Assembly: GCF_032854445.1 (NCBI RefSeq)
Contig: NC_088296.1
Location: forward strand, 24,127,604-24,191,603
Reading direction: 5' to 3'
DNA: 64,000 nt
Origin: Liolophura sinensis
Taxonomy: Eukaryota; Mollusca; Polyplacophora; Chitonida; Chitonidae
Below, piece by piece: positions 48,501 to 60,500 of this stretch. A model generated the notes under the pieces. The model worked only from the letters and a program-made list of their open reading frames with translations. It was not told the DNA's origin and did not search any database. The stretch's first letter is position 1, and each line of letters starts with the position of its first letter. The translations under genes and the position numbers were made by a program.

Positions 48501-51500
48501 TTCAACAAAGTATGCTGCATATCTCTTTTCCTCCATGAAGACTTTATGGACAAACCTAAAAATGTCCCTACCTTAACCAAGCCTTCCTTCTTTAAACTCT
48601 CAAAAACATCCTGATCGGGCGCATTAACAAACTGTTTAGGATCAAAATCTCCCATTATAAATATTTAGCCACTGAATCATTCACCGTTAAAATTAAGCAA
48701 TCGCTTCTCACTTGTTTTTAACTTCAAATATCCAGTGCAAAACAAAAGGGAAACAATCCGTTCCCGGACAAGCCCCCAATTTCTGTTACGGTATTGAAAA
48801 CGGCAACAGAAAACAGACTCAGTGACTCAATATTACAATGTAAACAATGCTTTATATATAAAATGAGACGTACAGTTTTACAGACAGTTCAACAACAACA
48901 AAACAGAATTAACAGCCAATGAACAGCCAGTTAAATAAACAGAGCATTGAACAAGGTGCTTTCGGCCAGGTCCGCGCTGTACATATATAACAGGGCCTGT
49001 TATGCTTATAACATATAACAATACCGACATGAGCTGGTACCCAGTCAAAACTCACAGAGGCGCCCTGGTAACGAAGAGTGGTACATAAATGTAGTATTTC
49101 AAATACAAGTGATGAGGAATTATACCAGACATAATTTGACATGGCCTGCAAGGAAGATAAACACGGCAAGTAGATAATCTTTATATTTAAAAGAGTGTCT
49201 GATGGAGGTTTCTAAATTAACCACATGGTCAGTAGTACAACGTTTGTTTCTAAAACCGCTCTGTACTGGACTAAGTATATTGTGTTTTTCCAAAAACCAC
49301 ATCAATCTAGAATTTATCATACGCTCCATGACCTTGCAGAGACAGGACGTGAGGGCTATAGGCCTGTACGAAGATGTGAACGAGGGATCCTTACCTGGTT
49401 TAGCAACGGGCACAACAATTGCCGTTTTCCATTTAGCCGGGAGTTTCATACTAGACCAAACGGCATTGTAGAGCAATAGTAATATAGTCATACAGTGATA
49501 TGGCAAATTGTACAACATGGAGTACGTAATAGTATCCTCACCCGGTGACGAATCCGAACATGAGGATAAGGCCTGCTTTAATTCTAGTAAAGAAAAATCA
49601 TTGTTAATTGGCATGTCATCAAAAAGAATATTATTAAAAGGATGCATTTCTTCAATATTTTCCTTATGGGATATAAACTCAGGAGAATAATTGTTTGAAC
49701 TGGAAACGAAAGAGAAACTGTCTGCCAACATATCGGCTTTGTCAATATTAGTAACATAATTACTATTATTATGAACAATAGTTGGGGTGTTATTTGATTT
49801 TCTTTTACCTTTAATCGAGTTTATTTTATTCCAGACTTCTTTGGTATTTGTATTTTCAGATAAATTCGAACAGTATTGTCGCCAGTGATCTCTCTGAGCT
49901 GTTTTAATCACCTGCTGTGCTACAGCTTTAGCTCGTTTAAATAAAACAATGTCTTGGTATAGGCGAGTGCGTTTTGCACGATTTTTTAAACGTTTCCGAT
50001 TTTTTATAGCATTAGAACAATCGTCGTTCCACCAAGGAACAGGTATTTTACTAGACACCTTACCTGAGGATTTTGGAATGCATTTTTGTGCAGCCACATC
50101 AATGGATTAAGTACATTATCTGCAAAAATATCAACATTATTATTATACACATCCTGAGAAAAAGACCTCAAACATTCTTCTTTGTATACATCCCAGTTTG
50201 CCCTTTTCATACACCATCTGGGAGGCTGGCCTACAGGATTCACATGGTGGTCTATATTACAGGTGACTAGAACTGGTAAGTGGTCGCTAGGACAAGGGCT
50301 TATGGTATCAACGAACCAATTAAAAGACAGACCTATATCTGCTGAGCAAAGAGTAAGGTCTAAGTGAGACAGATTACCAGAATGAGGATCTACACGAGTG
50401 CCCGTCCCATCATTTAAAACACACATTTCATAATCATTAACTAGAGCAGTCATTACCCTTCCATTGAAATTCGTTGTAATGCTACCCCATAAGGGTCCGT
50501 AAGCGTTAAAATCCCCACACAATATATAAGTGCTATTAATATAAGACATAAGAGTATCAAAATCTTTTCTATCAATACGACTAGAAGGATTGTATATATT
50601 AACAACACTTGTGGGTGCACCAGACCTCGTAGCAATATTAAAACATTGTGCCTCAATATTGTTAAAGGGAGGTAACTTTAGTTCTGAAAAGGATAGGCCG
50701 TCTTTTAGAAGCATGGCCAGGCCCCCTCTCCCGTCTGTATTCCTATCCATTCTACCTATAAAATACCCAGGGTAAGTAAAATCCATATGTGGCTTTAAAA
50801 AAGTTTCTTGAAGACATATAACATGAGGAGCGGGCTTAAGATTTTGAATATAACACTTGAATTCCTCTCCATGAGCGCCAAGACCGCAAATATTCTGATG
50901 TAACATGTTAAAAGTCATTGATAAAAAAGGTAAAACAAGATAGGAATATATATTTATATTATATAAAGGATACATTATGAATGTTCATCATCCGAGGACA
51001 CAGGAAATAGAATATTGTTCAGTCTTTTAAAATCAACAGCCTCAGAGCCAAGACGACTCTGAGCGATGCTAAACACTACTTGTACCAAACTCTTAGGGTC
51101 TTCGATTTCGAAGACTTTTATTAGTATTTCCGAAAAGATGGCGATAAGCCTTGTGGCCATTGTGAAAGACATATCGTCTGTCTGAGTGGGTTCACCACGT
51201 GGGGTTTGAGTAGCTATGGTCCTAAGGATTGGCTTGACGGGTGTAATCGTAATAGAATGGGGCTGTTCAGGGGGGGTATCTTCTACCGGCCCTTCTGTTA
51301 GAGCTCGCTCATTTGACCCCTCTGGGTGAATTCTATGGGGGTTATCTTTTTCACGTACTGATTTTAAAGCATCAGCAAAAGAAATTTTCTTGGTAACCTT
51401 TATGAACTGCGCTTTACATACCTGCTTTCTATATGGGCAACCCATATACGCCGAGCTATGGCTCAGGGACCCGCAGTTGACACATTTGGGGCGATCCAGG

Positions 51501-54500
51501 TTGTGACATTCATCAAATGTATGGGGACCGCCACATCTTGGGCATCGCTGGCGTCCCCTACATTCCCCTGAAATATGCCCAAAGGACTGACATTTGAAGC
51601 AACGTATGGCGGGTGGAACATATTGCTTGACAGGAAATATTTCGTAACCGAGAGAAACTTCTTCCGGTAGTGCATCAGAATTAAAATATAACAACATACA
51701 TTTGGTTTTAGTTTTTTCCTTCCCTTTAGTCAGACGCTGTGCTTTCGTTACTTTGTATTTTTTCAGTGCTTGTTGTACTTCTTCTTCAGTGATGTCTTCC
51801 CCTAACCCATAAATCACCCCACGTGAAAGGGTGATATTGGAGTGCAGCCTGCAGGAGACATCTCTTCCCATCAGCGTTGTTATGCTGAGTGCCTTTTTGA
51901 CTTGAGTGGCACTATTACAAGCAATCATTAGGTCTTTACCGTTAATTTTCTTTACTTGTTTTACATTGCCAATTGCTTGTTGTAAACTCTGACCAAATTT
52001 AATTGGGTTCCACCCAGTGACGGGTAAGCCCCCCATAGATGAAATTACAACATTGTTATTGTTATTTCCCTGCTTCTGACCCACCTGCTTTGCTTTCTTC
52101 CCTTCCTGGGAGCTTCTATCTGTTGAAAAATCGCGCGTTCGTTTTGTAGTGGATCGCGTTTCCACGACTTCCATGTCGTCTCCTTCTGCCTCATCCATGG
52201 CTGTAACTAATGACTATAGTGGTGTATGCACAGGGGAGTTATTACAAGACGACAGTTAAAAATAGCAGAAGTTGCTCGGGAGCTGCTCCGAGCCAGGGAG
52301 AAAAGACGAAAGGCGCTCTGTTAGGTGTGGAAGAGACAGTGTAAGTACAGGATTTCCTATCCCACAATTGTACACTATACCTAAAGTATAGTAACTTATA
52401 GCCCTATGCTACTATATAATACTAACGATATTACTATTATACACTATATATTACTATACACACTATATATTACTATATATACAATCAATTATAGAACTTT
52501 TTTCTATGGATTAACTATATTTCTATTATCAGGTGTGACTGCTTATCAGCCAAAAAAAAAAAAAAAAAAAAAAAAAAATAATGTTGTCAAAAAGCCCAAT
52601 ACTAAGCAACAAACGTGTATTATTAATTTAGAATTTACAAGACCGAAAGCTATCACAAATAAATCCAAAAAAAAATCAAATATACAACACTATGAAAAAC
52701 CACTCTCAATGAACGCCTGTACAAGAAAGGGGGTTAAGTTGACCTTTGCCTCCTTTACCGCGTCCAGACATATTTATACCTTCTATCGACCTATATCCTA
52801 TATTTTTTTTTTTTTTTTTAATGTTAACATGGTTGGATCGGCCTATTTGTTGCTTTTAAAGTGGTTGTTGTCGTTTTTTTTACCCGAACAGAACTGATAT
52901 GAGCTGACGCTGTTTTTTTGTCTAGGTATTGTGTATGTATACTGTTCAGCTCTTCCTGTACTATATTCTGTGTTCCATATATGTTATAACATCTTGAGTG
53001 TTCTACCGCCCACCTTTCCCAAAATCTCTCTTTAACCCCTGTACCTGCCCATCTTGTACTGTAAATATGGATTGTACATTAAGAAACGGTCATCATAGTG
53101 AATAATGACCCCTCTTTTTTTTAGTCATGAAGCCCAAAATTCGTCGGCTATAATGCTACAATATCCATAGCACTAGTATTGAAACTTCTTCTCCTTGTCC
53201 TAAATAATATACTCTCCCTTTATATACTATCCAGCTTAAAAGCATTTTCAATGACGCCAAGTTTTGGCGCGCATCGGCCCTTTGGGCCGGAAAAGCGCCA
53301 GCGCAAACCAACTCCCCCCCCCCCCCCCCTATAACATATACTATCCAAAAAAAGAAACGCATAACCCGGTTTTTTGCGGAGATGATGCAGTCTTTTCAAT
53401 TATGCATAACTAAATAAGAATTGCTATTCTGCAAATATTTTTTACACAGATTAAGGAAGGGTCCATATCTAGACAACAAGGCCATCAACTTGAGGTAAGA
53501 CACTCACAATGAGTCTCCCACTTGAGTGGAATGTCAGTATCTGTTGTGACCACCACGGGCACGAATAACAGTTCTGACACGCCTTGTCATGGACTGGATG
53601 AGACGCTGGATAGAGGCCTGGGGAATGTTCTGCCACTCCTGCTGCAAACATGCAACTTGCTCTTGAAGCGTTTGGTGTTGAGGTTGACGTTGGCGTAGAC
53701 GTCGATCAAGTTCATCCCACAGATGCTCAATTGGGTTAAGATCCGGGGAACGGGACGGCCAGGGTAGCACATTTACATTGTTTTCGGCGAGGAAGTCCCT
53801 TGTGACACGTGCCGTGTGCGGTCTGGCGTTGTCCTGCTGGAACAACTCCCGCTGAACGTCAATGACAGGTAAGAGGTGTGGCTGCAGGATGGTGTCTCGG
53901 TAGCGTACGGCCGTAAGATTTCCCTGAACGTGGACAAGATTTGCACGACCAGTATACGATATTGCTGCCCACATCATCACACTCCCTCCACCAAATCTGT
54001 CCACTTGGCGTACGCAGTTAGGGGCATAACGCTCGTGAGCACATCTGTAAACCCGGTTTCTACCATCACGTCTCTGCAATAGGAATCTGGACTCATCACT
54101 GAACCAAATGCGTCGCCAGTTGCGTAGATTCCATGCAGTCACGTTGTTACACCATCGGAGGCGATTGGCGCGATGGTGAGGACGCAGCACGATCCCAACA
54201 TAAGGCCTCCTGGCTCTCAGTCCATGTTCCCTCAGCCTGTTCCGCACTGTCTGACCTGATATCTTCCTCAGTCCCGGTATGCTGGCTGCTGTGCTTTCAG
54301 CTGTAGCACAACGGTCACGCAAATGGAGGACCCTTATGTAGCGATCTTGGGCCGCTGTAGTGACACGTGGTCGACCTGAACGCCGACGGTCATTTGTTGT
54401 CCCAGTATTGTTGTAGCGGGCAGCAAGCCGTGAAATCGTGCTCTGGCTGACGTGTAGACGCCTAGAAATGGACGATTGGGACTCTCCAGCTTGAAGTCTT

Positions 54501-57500
54501 CCAAGGGCAATATTTCTTGTGACAGTGTCAAGACGTGGCATGTTGAATCAGCTTGAAAACACCACTTGAAAGACGCCGATTTCCGGCCCGAAGTTGCGGT
54601 TTTATAGTCACACACTGCATGCTTTCCATGCGTAAGTTCGGCGTGTAAGACTGCACGTGATACAGTGTGGTGCTGTATTTTTTACTTCTTCCAAAAACGG
54701 CCTCCAAACTCAACATTTTCCACCAAGAAATGTTTTGAGGAATAAAATGTGTGCTAACTGTGACTATTAACAATATTAAAACACATTTTGCTCATAAAAT
54801 GAAGACAAAATGTATTTATTTCATTTTAAAATAAAACAAAACACCTATGCGTTTCTTTTTTTGGATAGTATATAACACAAAGGTCCGCAGACTAACAGTA
54901 CATGAAAACGTCAAATAGTCATACATAACAATATACCCGTATGATTTCTTTTATTTTCAGGGTGCGTATATTCATGTCAAATCAAAGTTTGGTACTAAAG
55001 CATGACATACGTGTTTTTGGAGCGAATCTGTTTATTTTTGTTGTTATTTTGTGCCCCCTAATATTTACACGCACAGGGCTCCCAGGGTACCTCAATGGAT
55101 AATCATTTTAGACTGTATTCCTGGAAATAAAACCAGTTACGCAGTTACATATATACCAGTATGGAATTAAACCCACTAATGCATATATTTTAGTGTTGGT
55201 ATTATTCAGTCTAGAGTACACCACATACCTCATCCTGTACATTGACATCAGTGCCTCTCTCTACCACAGACGAACAAGATCCAGATTATTTGCCCTCAGG
55301 GCTAAAAGCAAAGGCGTCTTTCCATCCTGTAAATGTTGAAAATAGTATGTAGATAAAGTCAAGTTTGAATGTCATAAAAAGGGATGTATATGAAGTCAGG
55401 GCTAAGTGTCAAAAAGGGTGCCGAGATTTTTAGATGATCGCATTTTTGAATACACCGACAAAATCAATGAAACATTAATGAGATTGGCATCCTAACATTA
55501 ACAAATAATGTAAACTCTCTAAAACTGTGTACATATCATTAGCTTCATTTCTAAACATTTGGATTCTACAACTCTTCACTAGTTGTCACCATACAGGACA
55601 TTCGTTTCCAGTATAAAGATAAATTATTTTTTACGAACTTCCCAATGAACATCTGTCTCGTTCCTGTGGAAGAGGTGACATGAAGGCAACATGTTGACAT
55701 AATTTAGTGTTATTGGTAGTATTTTTCTGCCTAGTTCAGTGTGAGTGTTCGAAATGTAGCTAGCGAATTGTACATTACATGACTGTGTTATACATATACC
55801 TATAAGATATAATTTATTTCCACGGCGCGGACATTTATGTAAAATCAAACTCTGGTATCAGAGCATAATGTACGTGGCAACTGATTGTGTTTTAAGCAGC
55901 AGATCTCAGTAGCACAGTCTGTGTGAAGTCGTGAGCTGTTTGTTACTGCACACTTGCGCAACCGTTCGGTACGTATATCTGGGCGTAATTCTAGTAAATC
56001 ACCGTAAATGACGTCATATCTGCCTCTTTAAGAGCACATGGGGAATGTATTCTCGTAAAATAAACCAAACTGTGGTTTACACGGTAAAGTATTTAGCAAT
56101 TGTAGTAATTCTGTTCTATATGTTCGAGGTATTATCAATATTTGGTTACACATTCAGTTCAGACTCCATTTAGTCTAAAATTAGTTTTGAAGCCTTTTAA
56201 ACATTTTTTTACCCAACTGACATTAAAAATCGTTTTTGAGGACAACTGAACAATAAACCCATTGTTTATATGGGCAAAGGTGACGTGCTTTTTCAACTGA
56301 TTTTTGGACCACATGTCAGATCCTGAATTTTGACATTAGCTCTCCTCTTGACTTGGAGACAAAAGCGATCCAGATCATTTGCCTCCGATGAGCCATGGAT
56401 AATGATGTTTCCCCCTCCTGCGTACCGTAACAATAATATCCAAACCACGACCTTATCTCCTGGCTTGCAAAAGTTGTGCTATTTCACCTACCACGCAAAA
56501 CTTCATTACACCGAAGCTCAAACATATTGCAAAGAAAAGATATTGTAACCAATTTTACTGTATGTTCTTACCTAATTCCCCGTAAAGCATGTTGCTAACG
56601 GGCGCGCAATTGGCTGCCATTTAAGCATTTACGCAAGTAGTTCGAATAAAACCTTAACTGGCGTTGTATGAAAACAAGCAATGTTTCACAGGTGACAATT
56701 TGTCAACTATAACACTGCTGCTACTTTCTGTCTTATAAGATTTATTATATTATATCCCTACATTCACCGACTCTGCTGGTGGACTAAGGATCCAAAAGGT
56801 CTTGTTCCTTTGCGTTGTTTCAATGGTAATGTATGTTAAATGTGATGACAACACAGAATTTTGAGTGCTTCTAGACCAGTGATGTGAAATTAATTGCAAA
56901 TCCAAAGACACCATTCTAGAAATAGACACTAATATCAGTCTGGATTTTTCACGGCGGCCATCGTAAACGCTCGATAACTCCCTCACTGTACCATAGTATG
57001 TCGATTTGTCTGTCACTGCAAAAGGTTTCTTTTTTCTAGACGGCAAATGAGCTTGAAATGTATAAACGAACGTGCATGAATTTATTTGCAACATATTCTG
57101 GTAAGGAAATGTTAGTCTTATTTTTTGTTTATTTTTTCACCTTTAATTAGGTGTAGATTGCGAAGACATAATATCATTTTTGTTCATGTCATATTGTGTT
57201 TACGCCAGAGACGGCAGAGCATTCATAATTCATGCCAAAGTCAATAATTGACTTTTGCTCATACATGTATTTAGAGATAAAACTAAGTGTTTAAAATGGT
57301 TCTTGGTGCAACATGCTCTACTTCTAAATACCCAGACAGCCCGTATCTTATTCCGCACGTTGACATTGGCTCCGTGCTTTATCAGCAGACGAACAAACTC
57401 CATATTATCTGACCTCACCGCCCAAAATAAAACGGTCTCTCCTTCCTGTGGAATGTCACAATAAATACGCCATTTATATACTGTCTCAATACAAGGTTTG

Positions 57501-60500
57501 TCTTCCAATTATTTTTTATCGCCTCACCCGCCCCCCCTCAATCTCTCCCCCAAAAAGTAGTATCTCTATCATTTGGACTGCCAGGATATTGAACTGGTGG
57601 AAAGGCTAGTTTACAAACCAACTGAGAAACATTAATAAATAATATAAACACTTCAAAATTGTCTACATAACATTAGCTTTATTTCTGAACATTTGGATTC
57701 TACAATTCTACACCAGCTGTCACCACACAAGGCACTCGTTTCCAGTATGAAGATACATTGTTTTTACGAACTGTCCAATAAAGAACTGTCTCGTTCCTGT
57801 GAAAGGGGTGACACTTAGGTAACATATTCGCATAATTCAGTCCTATTTGTAGTATTGTCTGCCTTGTCCATTGTGAGTGTGCGTCATGTAGCTAACTGAT
57901 TGTTCATTGAATGACTGCTCTTACCACTTACACATACACCTGGATGATTTCTTTTATTTCCAGTGCGCGGACATTCATGTAAAATCAAAGTCTGGTATCA
58001 CTACATGATGTACGTGGCAACTGATTTTATTTTAAGCAGGCAGATTTCGGTAGCACAGTCTGAGCAAAGCCCTGAAGTCTTTGATACTGTGCACTTGCGG
58101 CACCGTTCGGTAGGCCTACATATATCTCGGCGTCTTTCTGGTAAATTACTGTAACTGACGTCATATCTACCACATTTAAGGGCACATCAGGAATCTATTT
58201 GGACATTAATGTGAAATCAAAGTTTGCTATCAGAGTATAACGTGCGTGGCAACTGATTGTGTTTTAAACAGGCAGATCTCAGTAGCACAGTCTGTGTTAA
58301 AACCTCTTTCTGGTAAATTACCGTAACTAAGAATTTGACCAGGTTTCAACTACTGAGAGATCACTGGCCATAAATATCTAAACAATCAAAGGACATTTGT
58401 ATGTGGGTAATGTATGCAATAATGTTAACAACATTTTCTACGGGGTTTTTGAAGCAAATCTGTTTATTTTTGTTGGTATTTTGTATCTTTTAACATTTAC
58501 ACGCACGGAGGAGCCATGGTACCTTAACGGAAAAACAATTTACACTTAATTCCTGGAAACAAACCCAAAGTAATACATACATTTTAGTGTTGGTCTTATG
58601 TAGTCATAAGAAGGGACAATGTGAAAATCATCGCACTGTACACCACCTACCTCATTCTGTACATTGACATCAGCGCCTCTCTCTACCAACAGACGAACAA
58701 GATCCAGATTATTTGCCCTCAGTGCAAAAAGCAAAGGCGTCTTTCCATCCTGTAACAATTGAAAATAGTATGTAGATAAAGTCAAGTTTGAATGTCATAA
58801 AAAGGGATATATATGAAGTCAGGGCTAAGTGTCAAAAAGGGTGCAATTGTAGTAACTCTGTTCTACATGTTCGAGGCATCCTCAATATATGGTTACACAT
58901 TCAGTTCAGACTCTTTCTAGTATAGAATTAGCTTTAAAGCCTTTTAAACAATTTTTTACCCAATTAACATTAACCCATTGTTTATATGGACAAAGGTGAC
59001 GTGCTTTTTCAACTGATTTTTGGACCACATGTCAGATCCTGAATTTTGACATTAGCTCTCTTCTTGACTTGGAGACAAAAGCGATCCAGATCATTTGCCT
59101 CCGATGAGCCATGGATAATGATGTTTCCCCCTCCTGCGTACCGTAACAATAATATCCAAACCACGACCTTATCTCCTGGCTTGCAAAAGTTGTGCTATTT
59201 CACCTACCACGCAAAACTTCATTACACTGAAGTTCAAACATATTGCAAAGAAAAGACATTGTAACCAATTTTACTGTATGTTCTCACCTAATTCCCCGTA
59301 AAGCATGTTGCTAACGGGCGCGCAACTGGCTGCCATTGAAGCATTTACGCAAGTAGTTCGAATAAAACCTTAACTGGCGTTGTATGAAAAGAAGCAATGT
59401 TTCACAGGTGACAATTTGTCAACTATAACACTGCTGCTACTCTCTGTCTTATAAGATTTATTATATTATATCCCTACACTCCCCGACTCTGCTGGTGGAC
59501 TAAGGATCCAAAAGGTCTTGTTCCTTTGCATTGTTTCAATGGCAATGTATGTTAAATGTGATGACAACACAGAATTTTGAGTGCTTCTAGACCAGTGATG
59601 TGAAATTAATTGCAAATCCAAAGACACCATTCTAGAAATAGACACTAATATCAGTCTGGATTTTTCACGGCGGCCATCGTAAACGCTCGATAACTCCCTC
59701 ACTGTACCATAGTATGTCGATTTGTCTGTCACTGCTAAAGGTTTCTTTTTTCTAGACGGCAATGCGCTTCAAATGTATAAACGAAACGTGCATGAATTTA
59801 TTTGCAACATATTCTGGTAGAGAAATGTTAATCTTATTTTTTGTTTATCTTTTCACCTTTAATTAGGTGTAGATTGCGAAGACATAATATCATTTTTGTT
59901 TCATGTCATATTGTGTTTACGCCAGAGACGGCAGAGCATTCATAATTCATGGCAAAGTCAATAATTTTCCGTCTTTGACTTTTGCTCATACATGTGTTTA
60001 GAGATAAAACTTAGTGTTTAAAATGGTTCTGGTGCAACATGCTCTACTTCTAAATATTCATACAGCCCGTACCTTATTCCGTACGTTGACATTGCTCGTG
60101 CTTTATCAGCAGACAAACAAGCTCCATTTTATCTGACCTCACCGCCCAAAACAAAACCGTCTCTCCTTCCTGTGGAATGTCACAATAAATACGCCATTCA
60201 TATACTGTCTCAATACAAGGTTTGTCTTCCAATTATTATTTATCGCCGCACCCCCCAATCTCTCCCCCAAAAGGTAGTATCTCTATCATTTGGACTGCCA
60301 GGATATTGAACTGGTGGAAAGGCTAGTTTAAAAAACCCACTGAGCGACGATTGGCCATAACCATAGCCTAATGAATACATGGGCATTCGTATGCTGACAA
60401 TGTATACTATAATGTTAGCAACATTTTCTTCAGGGTTTTTGGAGCAAATCTGTTGTTTTTTGGTTGGCATGTTGTACCCCCTAATATTTCCACGCACGGA

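Larger units (their letters stand above)
49021..53329 (-). mobile_element. LINE with ORF1 and ORF2, 3'-truncated and internally deleted
   Basis: Flanked by a 14-bp target duplication TATAACATATAACA (49007-49020; right copy from 53330, split by the Tc1 element). The 5' end (right) is a run of about 15 G on the element strand. ORF1, endonuclease and part of RT are present; RT then jumps to an RNase H fragment and the element stops inside it, with no 3' UTR or poly(A). The RNase H suggests an I/Nimb/Jockey-like group. Confidence 0.75.
42791..54930 (-). mobile_element. Gmr1-like Ty3/gypsy LTR retrotransposon carrying nested elements
   Basis: Left LTR (3' LTR in element sense) 42791-43802 and right LTR 48784-49020 plus 54873-54930, both TG...CA, with a 4-bp target duplication ATAT at 42787-42790 and 54931-54934. 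Removing it restores sequence matching the sister unit at 40275-40310. One gag-pol frame lies between. The right LTR lacks about 717 bp present in the left and is split by a LINE that itself carries a Tc1 element. Confidence 0.9.

Noticed and set aside
48086-48576. Plus-strand Ser/Leu/Pro-rich frames
   Set aside because: Shadows of the E/R-rich coiled-coil coding region of the gypsy Gag on minus.
56750-57094. 114-residue minus-strand frame repeated at 59.5 and 63.3 kb
   Set aside because: Conserved only because the whole segment is recently duplicated; no domain, and it lies in an intron-like position between ankyrin exons.
57963-58154. Plus-strand exon-like block after TTTTATTTCCAG, repeated in each duplicate
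   Set aside because: The acceptor looks good, but the frame after it is not kept between copies and no donor fits.
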